From NCBI GenBank assembly GCA_018830415.1, contig JAHJSJ010000268.1, forward strand, positions 1 through 16,997: 16,997 nt of DNA, read 5' to 3'. The position numbers and the translations under genes are program-made. Below are positions 7,646-13,955 of the stretch, piece by piece (position 1 is the first letter of the stretch; the number at the start of each line of letters is the position of its first letter). Under the pieces are notes generated by a model. That model was not told the origin of the DNA. It did not search any database and worked only from the letters and a program-made list of their open reading frames with translations. Source of the stretch: Alphaproteobacteria bacterium (GTDB lineage Bacteria > Pseudomonadota > Alphaproteobacteria > Sphingomonadales > Sphingomonadaceae).

Positions 7646-8688
7646 ACCCCGTACCTCGTCAGCATCAGCCACCCGCTCACCAGCACCACGAACAGCAGGC
7701 TCATTGGAAGGAACACCTTCCACCCGAGGCGCATCAGCTGGTCATAGCGGTAGCGCGGCACGGTCGCCCAGATCCAGCTGAACATGAAGAAGAACATGAA
7801 GGTCTTGAGCAGGAACCAGATGATCCCCGGCACCATGTAAAGCGGCGCCCAGTCAAGCGGCGGCAGCCACCCGCCCCAGAACAACAGCGTGTTGAGCGAA
7901 CACATCAGCAGGATATTGGCATACTCGCCCAGCCAGAACAGCGCGAAGGCCATCGAGGAATACTCGGTCTGATAGCCCGCGACCAGTTCGCTTTCCGCCT
8001 CGGTCAGATCAAACGGCGCACGCGCGGTTTCCGCCAGCGCCGAGATGAAGAACACCACCCACATCGGAAACAGCAGCGGGTGCACGACATAGGCGTTGAT
8101 CACGCCGAGGCCGAAACCCTGCTGCGCATTGACGATCCCGCTCATGTTGAAGGTGCCGGCAAACAGCACCACGCAGACCAGCACGAAACCAATCGAGACT
8201 TCGTAGGAAATCATCTGTGCCGAAGCCCGCATCGCGGAGAAGAACGGGTATTTGGAGTTCGACGCCCACCCGCTCATCACCACGCCGTAAACCCCCATCG
8301 AGGAGATCGCGAGGATGTAGAGCAGGCCGACGTTGATGTCCGCCAGCACCACGCCCGCATCGAACGGGATCACCGCCCAGGCGGCCAGCGCGACGGTGAA
8401 GGTGATGATCGGCGCGAGCAGGAAGATGCCCTTGTTCGCGGCGCTCGGGATGATTGTCTCTTGCAAAAAGACCTTCAGGCCATCCGCGAAGGACTGTAGC
8501 AGGCCGAATGGCCCGACCACATTCGGCCCGCGCCGCATCATGATCGCGCCCAGCACCTTGCGATCAACATAGATCACCATCGCCACGCTGAACATGACGA
8601 GGAGCGAGATGATCAGGATCCCCGCAAGCGTCGCGATGGTCCAGGCCCATTCGTAGCTGAGGCCGAGGGATTGGAAGAAGGCGGTCAT
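7642..8688 (-). CDS. nuoH: NADH-quinone oxidoreductase subunit H
   Basis: NuoH anchors the quinone chamber and links the redox arm to the membrane arm. The 348-residue product has YVDRKVLGAIMMRRGPNVVG, then PFGLLQSFADGLKVFLQE, then GWASNSKYPFFSAMRASAQ and MISYEVSIG. The acidic loop PFDLTEAESELVAGYQTEYS is also present, and about eight membrane helices can be counted. The ATG at 8686-8688 is chosen because it shares one base with the preceding TGA (TGATG) and has GGAGG 9 nt upstream. A TTG three codons earlier has no such support. The TGA stop overlaps the next gene (ATGA). An Asp stands in YVDRK where many homologues have Glu (from memory). Confidence 0.97.
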   Translation of the reverse strand: MTAFFQSLGLSYEWAWTIATLAGILIISLLVMFSVAMVIYVDRKVLGAIMMRRGPNVVGPFGLLQSFADGLKVFLQETIIPSAANKGIFLLAPIITFTVALAAWAVIPFDAGVVLADINVGLLYILAISSMGVYGVVMSGWASNSKYPFFSAMRASAQMISYEVSIGFVLVCVVLFAGTFNMSGIVNAQQGFGLGVINAYVVHPLLFPMWVVFFISALAETARAPFDLTEAESELVAGYQTEYSSMAFALFWLGEYANILLMCSLNTLLFWGGWLPPLDWAPLYMVPGIIWFLLKTFMFFFMFSWIWATVPRYRYDQLMRLGWKVFLPMSLLFVVLVSGWLMLTRYGV

Positions 8689-8888
8689 CAGTCGCAACCT
8701 CCATCAGCGCCGCCACCAGAGCAATCATCAAACCCTGAAACGCCGTAGCTGCCACCAGCAGCCGCACCCGCCCCAGCATCGGGACCCGATGCCTTGCTGT
8801 TTCTCACAAATTTCGGGGCAAAGGTCGCTGCGGCCCACAGAACCGCGAGAAATGCGACCGCTCCACCCAAAGTGACAAAGACGTTCAT
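8688..8888 (-). CDS. Small membrane protein with Gly/Cys-rich tail, between nuoG and nuoH
   Basis: Unrecognised 66-residue product. Residues 3-23 form one hydrophobic helix, a short basic stretch follows (KFVRNSK), and the last 30 or so residues are rich in Gly, Ala, Ser and Asp, ending with two cysteines in DDCSGGGADGGCD. The short basic segment just after the helix suggests an N-out/C-in topology by the positive-inside rule, which would leave the tail cytoplasmic; this is inference. Start and stop both overlap the neighbours: ATGA with nuoG and TGATG with nuoH. The start has a GGAGG 7 nt upstream. This context argues that it is a real, translated gene despite its size and low complexity. 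A complex I assembly or stability role is only a guess. Confidence 0.72.
   Translation of the reverse strand: MNVFVTLGGAVAFLAVLWAAATFAPKFVRNSKASGPDAGAGAAAGGSYGVSGFDDCSGGGADGGCD
8698..8702 (-). promoter_or_regulatory. Ribosome-binding site deciding the nuoH start
   Basis: On the minus strand this is GGAGG with a 9-nt spacer to the ATG at 8688. It favours that ATG over the in-frame TTG at 8695-8697, which the motif almost abuts. Confidence 0.7.
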
Positions 8889-8900
8889 TCCGCTGCCTCC
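8883..8900 (-). repeat. Shared start/stop junction motif, copy 3 (nuoG / 66-aa gene)
   Basis: On the minus strand: GGAGGCAGCGGAATGAAC. It combines the last NuoG residues EAAE, the TGA stop, the next ATG, and a GGAGG ribosome-binding site 7 nt before that ATG. It differs at only two or three positions from the motifs at 11517-11534 and 12173-12190. Confidence 0.7.
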
Positions 8901-10900
8901 TTCACATCGGCCCCGTGCAGCAGTTCATCCGAACAGCGCTGCATCACTGCGCTGGCGCGGGCGATGGGGTTGGTGAGGTAGAAATCCTTGACCGGGTAGC
9001 CGGTGATCTCGCCTTCGGCCTTGGCGCCGCTGTCGGGTTTGGGCAGCGCGCCGTAATCGGCTAGGCCTTCCTCACCCAGCGCGGGCACGGCGGCAATCAT
9101 TGTGGCCTGCAATTCGCCAAAGCTGTCAAAGCCCACGGTGACACCCAGCGCATCGGCGAGCGCGCGCAAGATCGTCCAGTCCTCGCGCGCATCACCGGGG
9201 GCGAAGACCGCCTTCTCGGCGAACTGCACCCGGCCCTCGGTGTTGACGTAAGTCCCGTCCTTTTCGGCATAGGACGCGCCCGGCAAGATGATGTCGGCGT
9301 GATGCGCGCCCTTGTCACCGTGGTGGCCGATATAGACCTTCAGCGACCCGGCGAACGGCGCGTAATCCATCTCGTCCGCGCCGAGGCTGAGCAGAACCTT
9401 CGGTTTGGCGGCGGCGATGTCGCCCATCCCACCCGGAAGGGTAAAGCCGAGCATCAGCGATGCTATGCGCGCTGCCGAAATGTGCAGAACGTTGAACCCG
9501 TTCCAATCGTCACGCACCAATCCGAACTTGCCCGCCAGCTTTAATGCCGCACCCAGCGCGCCCTTGGCCAGCGCTGCCGCGCCGAGGATCACCGCCGGAC
9601 GTTGGGCTGCCTTCATGACGTCGCCCAATTCCTTGGGCACGCGGTTGAGGATTTTCAGATCGGAACCGAGGAAGGTCGCCGGGAAGGTCGTTTCCCATTC
9701 CGGGCCGACGATAAAGACCTTGGCCCCCGCCTTCACCGCCTTGCGCAGCCGGACATTGAGCAGCGCGGCTTCCCAGCGGACATTGCTACCCACGATCAGG
9801 ATCGCGTCAGCCGTTTCGATCCCCGCAAAGGTGCTGTTGAAGTTCACCGCCGCAAGGTTCGACACGTCATAGGTCATGCCGGTCTGGCGCGCTTCGGTGA
9901 GGTTCGAGCCGCAGGCGCCCAACAGCGCCTTGGCCGCAAACATCGTCTCGGCATCGAGCAAATCGCCCGCGACTGCCGCGATGCTGGACTTGTCGTCCTG
10001 CAATGCGCCCGCGATGATGCCGAAAGCTTCAGTCCATTCCGCCGGTTGCAGCTTGCCCTCACGGCGCACCCACACCCGGTCCAGGCGGCGCTTGGTGAGG
10101 CCATCGACCTGATAGCGGCCCTTGTCGCTCAGCCACTCCTCGTTGACGTCGTCATTGATGCGCGGCAGCGCGCGCATGACTTCGCGGCCCTTGGAATGGA
10201 GCGTGATGTTGGCACCTACCGCGTCCGACACGTCGATGCTGAGCGTCTTCTTCAGTTCCCAAGGCCGCGCCTCGAAGGCATAGGGCCGCGAGGTCAGCGC
10301 GCCGACCGGGCACAGATCGATGACGTTCGCCGAAAGCTCGTGCGAAGCCGCCTGTTCCAGATAGGTGGTGATCTGCATATCCTCGCCGCGATACAGCGCG
10401 CCGATCTCGTCCACGCCCGCGATCTCTTCCGAGAAGCGCACGCAGCGGGTGCAGTGGATGCAGCGGGTCATGATCGTCTTGATCAGCGGGCCCATGTATT
10501 TCTCGGTCACCGCGCGCTTGTGCTCGTGATAGCGCGATCCGCCGCGGCCATAGGCGACCGCCTGATCCTGAAGATCACACTCGCCGCCCTGATCGCAGAT
10601 CGGGCAATCGAGCGGGTGGTTGATGAGCAGAAACTCCATCACCCCTTCGCGGGCCTTCTTGACCATGGGCGAATCGGTGCGGATTTCCTGACCTTCGGCA
10701 GCCGGCAGCGCGCACGACGCTTGCGGCTTGGGCGGCCCGGGCTTCACTTCAACCAGACACATCCGGCAATTGCCCGCGATGCTGAGGCGTTCGTGATAGC
10801 AGAAACGCGGGATTTCCTTGCCCGCCAGCTCACACGCCTGCAGCACGGTGGCGCCCGCCGGGACTTCGATTTCAACGCCGTCTACGGTGACTTTAGGCAT
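8885..10900 (-). CDS. nuoG: NADH-quinone oxidoreductase subunit G (Fe-S subunit, N1b/N4/N5)
   Basis: NuoG is the largest subunit of the peripheral arm and relays electrons from NuoF to NuoI. The 671-residue product starts with a [2Fe-2S] ferredoxin domain (C34, C45, C48, C63; N1b). The His-plus-three-Cys N5 site follows (H95, C99, C102, C108), then the N4 ligands C147, C150, C153 and C197 in TRCIHCTRC...DLCPVGA. The rest is a degenerate molybdopterin-oxidoreductase fold, without the extra four-cysteine N7 motif of E. coli. The frame is open for about 110 residues upstream, but the family N-terminus is MPKVTVDG. I chose ATG 10898-10900, with AGAGA 6 nt upstream. ATG 10904-10906, adding Met-Leu, is the alternative. 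It overlaps the previous gene by 8 bp and the next by ATGA. Confidence 0.97.
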   Translation of the reverse strand: MPKVTVDGVEIEVPAGATVLQACELAGKEIPRFCYHERLSIAGNCRMCLVEVKPGPPKPQASCALPAAEGQEIRTDSPMVKKAREGVMEFLLINHPLDCPICDQGGECDLQDQAVAYGRGGSRYHEHKRAVTEKYMGPLIKTIMTRCIHCTRCVRFSEEIAGVDEIGALYRGEDMQITTYLEQAASHELSANVIDLCPVGALTSRPYAFEARPWELKKTLSIDVSDAVGANITLHSKGREVMRALPRINDDVNEEWLSDKGRYQVDGLTKRRLDRVWVRREGKLQPAEWTEAFGIIAGALQDDKSSIAAVAGDLLDAETMFAAKALLGACGSNLTEARQTGMTYDVSNLAAVNFNSTFAGIETADAILIVGSNVRWEAALLNVRLRKAVKAGAKVFIVGPEWETTFPATFLGSDLKILNRVPKELGDVMKAAQRPAVILGAAALAKGALGAALKLAGKFGLVRDDWNGFNVLHISAARIASLMLGFTLPGGMGDIAAAKPKVLLSLGADEMDYAPFAGSLKVYIGHHGDKGAHHADIILPGASYAEKDGTYVNTEGRVQFAEKAVFAPGDAREDWTILRALADALGVTVGFDSFGELQATMIAAVPALGEEGLADYGALPKPDSGAKAEGEITGYPVKDFYLTNPIARASAVMQRCSDELLHGADVKEAAE

Positions 10901-11522
10901 CAGCATTCTCTGATTTGGTGATGAGGCGCAACGCCGCCGTGGCCAGCACGGCGCGCATTGCGGGGGGTGACATCTCGAACTGCGCCTCAATCTTCGCAAC
11001 TTGCGAGCAGGCGCTGACAGCAGCGAAAAGCGGAGCGGTAGCTGCGGTTTCCGCCTCGCTCGCGGGCTCCGATGCGAACAGCGCCGCAACCTGATCGGGC
11101 AGCGAACGGGCCAGACACTGCGCCAGCGCATCGGTGGGTGAATAGGTGGCGGCCGAATGACTGGCCGCTCTTGCCAACCGCACATTGATCGGCTGCGCGC
11201 CTTGTTCGAGCAGGTTTTCAGCAACAGCTCCGGCAAAAAGGAGATTGTTGCTGCGCATTACCCCGCGACGCCCAAGGGTATCTTCGGCGCAGTTCCTTTC
11301 GGCATCCTGCGACAGCATCCGCAGGCCCGTGCGGTAGCCCGACGAACGGAAATCCTGCGTCAGGACACGCAGGCTCTCCTGCGGCTTGCGCTCGGCCACG
11401 CAGCGGCCATAGGCGTCAAGCACCTGGCGCGCGGCCGGATCAGGCGCCTGATCTTGCTGCGCCATTGCAGGAGCCGCGCTTAATGCCATGGCGACGGCGA
11501 TCGCATAAACCGGAAACTTCAT
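10893..11522 (-). CDS. Unrecognised exported four-cysteine protein, paralogue 2, between nuoF and nuoG
   Basis: The 209-residue product has a signal peptide (hydrophobic 5-16, likely cleavage after AMA at 21), so it should be periplasmic. The mature protein looks all-helical, Ala-rich, and built from two similar halves: YGRC41...C78 and LAQC136...C172, with spacings C-X36-C and C-X35-C. It aligns along most of its length with the upstream neighbour. The clearest stretch is AQCLARSLPDQVAALFASEP against AECVSRKDYHRVASLLATKP, with cysteines in register. The ATG at 11520-11522 overlaps the neighbour's TGA (ATGA), with GGAGG 7 nt upstream. The TAA stop overlaps the nuoG start region. I know no function. 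Paired disulfides and a helical repeat fold are inferred from the even cysteine spacing. Confidence 0.85.
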   Translation of the reverse strand: MKFPVYAIAVAMALSAAPAMAQQDQAPDPAARQVLDAYGRCVAERKPQESLRVLTQDFRSSGYRTGLRMLSQDAERNCAEDTLGRRGVMRSNNLLFAGAVAENLLEQGAQPINVRLARAASHSAATYSPTDALAQCLARSLPDQVAALFASEPASEAETAATAPLFAAVSACSQVAKIEAQFEMSPPAMRAVLATAALRLITKSENADA

Positions 11523-11534
11523 TCCGCCGCCTCC
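11517..11534 (-). repeat. Shared start/stop junction motif, copy 2 (between the two paralogues)
   Basis: On the minus strand: GGAGGCGGCGGAATGAAG. It encodes EAAE and stop for the first paralogue and supplies the ribosome-binding site and ATG for the second. It is identical to the copy at 12173-12190 except for A instead of G in the start codon. Confidence 0.75.
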
Positions 11535-12178
11535 AATTTCGCAGCCGCAGCGAGTTCATAGGCGACCGCTCCAAGGCGGACGCGCAAATCGAGGCGACCA
11601 AACCCAAGCTTCGTTCCTTGCTCGACGGGCAGGCAGCCGTTCATGGTGTCTCCAAGCTGACTGAATACCGCGCTTTCTTCATCGGAAAATGGCTTGGTAG
11701 CCAGCAATGAGGCAACCCGATGGTAGTCCTTGCGCGACACACATTCCGCAAAACGGCGCAGCCCAATTGCAAGGCGTGCCTTGGGTTCGGCGGTACGGTT
11801 CAACCGTTCCTCGGAATAAAGCTCTGGGACGGATGCAAACTCAGATGACGCAGCGTGCCTGAAAAAGCGCGCAACATAGGCTCCGGCGACGGTGTCACGC
11901 ATGATGCCCGCTGTCATCTTGAGCTGACCGCCGCCTGACAGGCATTCGCTGTTTTTGGTCGCCAGATTCTGGGTAGCCTCATTGCGCGCGTCAGAATTTT
12001 TTGGTGCGGAAAGCATTTGCTCAGCGCGCCACCTATCCCGCGTCAGCGCGCAATTAGCGTATTCCCAGAACTTCACGGCCGTTGCTTCCTCATCCGCAGC
12101 CTCGGCATTTGCCGGAGATGTGGCGAGCAGGCTGACGCCCGCGAGTGCCAGGAGAATATAGTGCAGCGCCCGCTTCAC
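11519..12178 (-). CDS. Unrecognised exported four-cysteine protein, paralogue 1, between nuoF and nuoG
   Basis: The 219-residue product has a signal peptide (hydrophobic 7-20, likely cleavage after ANA at 25). The mature part has exactly four cysteines, C43, C79, C146 and C182, giving C-X35-C twice. The two halves resemble each other: YANC...LSAPKNS...EC and FAEC...LATKPFS...GC. It is homologous to the next gene, so there are four copies of one roughly 90-residue unit in this stretch. The start is GTG at 12176-12178, overlapping the nuoF TGA (GTGA), with GGAGG 7 nt upstream. The C-terminus EAAE is encoded by the next gene's ribosome-binding site. Sampled lines are about 48-57% GC, lower than nuoF. 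Position suggests a role near complex I, but a periplasmic location would place it away from NuoF and NuoG, which are cytoplasmic. Confidence 0.85.
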   Translation of the reverse strand: MKRALHYILLALAGVSLLATSPANAEAADEEATAVKFWEYANCALTRDRWRAEQMLSAPKNSDARNEATQNLATKNSECLSGGGQLKMTAGIMRDTVAGAYVARFFRHAASSEFASVPELYSEERLNRTAEPKARLAIGLRRFAECVSRKDYHRVASLLATKPFSDEESAVFSQLGDTMNGCLPVEQGTKLGFGRLDLRVRLGAVAYELAAAAKLEAAE

Positions 12179-12190
12179 TCCGCCGCCTCC
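12173..12190 (-). repeat. Shared start/stop junction motif, copy 1 (nuoF / first paralogue)
   Basis: On the minus strand: GGAGGCGGCGGAGTGAAG. It encodes the last NuoF residues EAAE and the TGA. The overlapping GTG starts the first exported paralogue, with GGAGG 7 nt before it. Confidence 0.75.
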
Positions 12191-13479
12191 CGGGCCTCTG
12201 GCGCAAACTGCGCGTTATGCTCATGGATCCGCCGCTCCAGCTCGGGGCGAAAGTGCCGGATCAGGCCCTGGATCGGCCACGCCGCCGCGTCGCCCAGCGC
12301 GCAGATGGTGTGGCCTTCGACCTGTTTCGTCACCTCGTGCAGCATGTCGATTTCCTCGATTGCGGCATCGCCGGTGCGCAGGCGCTCCATCATCCGCCAC
12401 ATCCAGCCCGTGCCTTCGCGGCAGGGGGTGCATTGGCCGCAGCTTTCGTGTTTGTAGAAATAGCTGAGGCGGCTGATCGCGCGGACGATGTCGGTGGACT
12501 TGTCCATCACGATCACCGCCGCCGTGCCGAGGCCGCTGCCCAGTTCCTTCAACCCGTCAAAATCCATCAGCGCGTTGCGAATCTGCGCCGCCGGAACCAG
12601 CGGCACCGACGAACCGCCGGGGATCACCGCCAGCAGATTGTCCCACCCGCCGCGAATGCCGCCGCAGTGCTTTTCGATCAGCTCTTCAAAGCTGATGCTC
12701 ATCGATTCCTCGACGACGCATGGCTTTTCCACGTGGCCCGAAATCTGGAACAGCTTGGTGCCCTTGTTGTTCTCACGCCCAAAGCTTGAAAACCACGTCG
12801 CCCCGCGCCGCAGGATCGTCGGCGCGACTGCTATGCTTTCGACGTTGTTGACCGTGGTCGGGCAGCCATAGAGCCCCGCGCCTGCCGGGAACGGGGGCTT
12901 GAGGCGCGGCTGGCCCTTTTTGCCTTCGAGGCTCTCGATCATCGCGGTTTCTTCGCCGCAGATGTAGGCGCCAGCGCCACGGTGCATGAACACGTCGAAA
13001 TCATAGCCCGACTTGCAGGCGTTCTTGCCAATCAGGCCCGCCGCATAGGCCTCGTCGATCGCCTTCTGGAGCGTTTCGGCCTCGCGGATATATTCACCGC
13101 GCACGTAGATATAGGCCGCCCGCGCGCGCATCGCGAAGCCTGCGACCAGCGCGCCTTCGATCAGCTTGTGCGGATCGTGGCGCAGGATTTCACGGTCCTT
13201 GCAGCTGCCGGGTTCGGATTCGTCGGCGTTGATGACGAGAAAGCTCGGCCGCCCGTCGCGGCTTTCCTTGGGCATGAAGCTCCACTTCAGGCCCGTCGGG
13301 AAGCCCGCCCCGCCGCGTCCGCGCAGGCCGCTGGCCTTCATTTCCTCGATGATCGCATCCGGCCCGCGAGCGAGCAGCGCCTTGGTATCGTCCCAATCAC
13401 CGCGCGCCTGCGCTGCCTTCAGGCCCCAGTCCTGGAAGCCGTAGACATTGGTGAAGATGCGGTCCTTATCCGCCAGCAT
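12175..13479 (-). CDS. nuoF: NADH-quinone oxidoreductase subunit F (NADH/FMN/N3 subunit)
   Basis: NuoF binds NADH and FMN and starts the electron chain through cluster N3. The 434-residue product has the glycine-rich FMN/NADH loop GRGGAGFP (54-61), NADESEPGSCKDRE (84-97), the dinucleotide-binding GAGAYICGEET (168-178), and the N3 cysteines ESCGQCTPCREGTGWMW (C347, C350, C353) plus C393 in GHTICALGD. Length is normal for the family. The ATG at 13477-13479 has AAGGAC about 10 nt upstream and lies 14 bp inside the end of the preceding small gene. The stop overlaps a GTG start (GTGA) of an exported protein. The last residues EAAE are encoded by that gene's ribosome-binding site. Confidence 0.98.
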   Translation of the reverse strand: MLADKDRIFTNVYGFQDWGLKAAQARGDWDDTKALLARGPDAIIEEMKASGLRGRGGAGFPTGLKWSFMPKESRDGRPSFLVINADESEPGSCKDREILRHDPHKLIEGALVAGFAMRARAAYIYVRGEYIREAETLQKAIDEAYAAGLIGKNACKSGYDFDVFMHRGAGAYICGEETAMIESLEGKKGQPRLKPPFPAGAGLYGCPTTVNNVESIAVAPTILRRGATWFSSFGRENNKGTKLFQISGHVEKPCVVEESMSISFEELIEKHCGGIRGGWDNLLAVIPGGSSVPLVPAAQIRNALMDFDGLKELGSGLGTAAVIVMDKSTDIVRAISRLSYFYKHESCGQCTPCREGTGWMWRMMERLRTGDAAIEEIDMLHEVTKQVEGHTICALGDAAAWPIQGLIRHFRPELERRIHEHNAQFAPEAREAAE

Positions 13480-13666
13480 TGATGCGTCCTTCGTTATTGG
13501 CCTTTGCTTTGGCGCGCTTCAACCGCACCAGCGAAACCACCTGAAACGCGAGGCCCAATCCCATCAGGATAACGCCCATATTCATCTGCCCGGTCGCGCT
13601 CAGCATCGCGCCCAGCGCAAAGCCGGAAAGGCCGAGTATGGCAAAGGCCAGCGTCACCGCGTTCAC
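13466..13666 (-). CDS. Small two-helix membrane protein upstream of nuoF
   Basis: Unrecognised 66-residue product with two hydrophobic segments (about 3-21 and 27-45) joined by a short loop, and a strongly basic C-terminus (RLKRAKAKANN). That pattern implies a helical hairpin with the tail in the cytoplasm. I chose GTG 13664-13666 because it overlaps the preceding TGA (GTGA) and has AAGGGG 7 nt upstream. A GTG seven codons earlier (13685-13687) is possible but lacks both supports. The TAA overlaps the nuoF start by 14 bp. Overlap on both sides supports a real gene. Any function, such as membrane placement or assembly of the NuoEF module, is speculation. Confidence 0.72.
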   Translation of the reverse strand: MNAVTLAFAILGLSGFALGAMLSATGQMNMGVILMGLGLAFQVVSLVRLKRAKAKANNEGRINAGG

Positions 13667-13806
13667 CCGATCGCCCCTTGCTGCCACAGCCCGGCGAGCA
13701 CCGCGAGAATGACGATGATCACCCCCACGCGCATCAGCCCCATCAGCACCTTGTAGGCGATGAAGGCGAGGATCAGCGCACCGATAATCGAGATGGTGGC
13801 GGTCAT
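13663..13806 (-). CDS. Very small membrane protein (47 aa) between nuoE and nuoF
   Basis: Unrecognised 47-residue product. Nearly the whole chain is hydrophobic, in two segments (about 4-18 and 26-43) split by a short KVLMGLMR turn. The ATG at 13804-13806 has a strong GGGGAGG 9 nt upstream, and that site is the terminal arm of the neighbouring repeat element. The TGA at 13663-13665 overlaps the GTG of the next small gene, which also encodes a helical hairpin, so the two look like a coupled pair. The codon pattern, with a G/C-rich third position, is consistent with coding. It is small enough that chance cannot be excluded. Confidence 0.62.
   Translation of the reverse strand: MTATISIIGALILAFIAYKVLMGLMRVGVIIVILAVLAGLWQQGAIG
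13674..13679 (-). promoter_or_regulatory. Ribosome-binding site deciding the start of the 66-aa gene
   Basis: AAGGGG on the minus strand, 7 nt before the GTG at 13666. It lies downstream of the alternative GTG at 13687, so it can only serve the shorter frame. Confidence 0.6.
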
Positions 13807-13812
13807 TTAATC

Positions 13813-13944
13813 AATCCTCCCCGCACCGGGGAGGTGGCAGACGCGCAGCGGCTGACGGAGGGGGTTCGCGTGGGAGGGCTGCGCTTGTCGCGAGTCCCCT
13901 CCACCACCTGCGGTGGTCCCCCTCCCCTTGGCGGGGAGGATTTT
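13813..13944. repeat. Intergenic inverted-repeat element between nuoE and the 47-aa gene
   Basis: Perfect 12-bp terminal arms AATCCTCCCCGC (13813-13824) and GCGGGGAGGATT (13933-13944). Internal short palindromes include CTCCCCGCACCGGGGAG (13818-13834) and CCACCACCTGCGGTGG (13901-13916). The overall form matches a dispersed element I recall from many alphaproteobacterial genomes (memory, not a search). It fills the 149-bp gap, lacks a transposase, and has a run of A/T-poor GC-rich stems that would fold strongly in the mRNA. Confidence 0.85.
13816..13822 (-). promoter_or_regulatory. Ribosome-binding site of the 47-aa gene, supplied by a repeat element
   Basis: GGGGAGG on the minus strand, 9 nt before the ATG at 13806. 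The same bases form the terminal inverted repeat of the element at 13813-13944. Confidence 0.6.
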
Positions 13945-13955
13945 GGCGAGCGCCA

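Noticed and set aside
7646..7723. Longer N-terminus for the low-GC exported gene
   Set aside because: The upstream codons lie over nuoH. The ATG at 7645 gives a proper signal peptide and an ATGA overlap.
9602..10921. Long plus-strand open frame (439 codons) opposite nuoG
   Set aside because: It is antisense to a gene with clear Fe-S motifs. The product is rich in Arg, His, Asp and Gln, as expected from the reverse of a GC-rich coding frame, and has no recognisable domain.
10901..11236. N-terminal extension of nuoG through the preceding gene
   Set aside because: The frame is open only because of base composition. The extension lies over a real signal-peptide gene, and NuoG homologues begin at MPKVTVDG.
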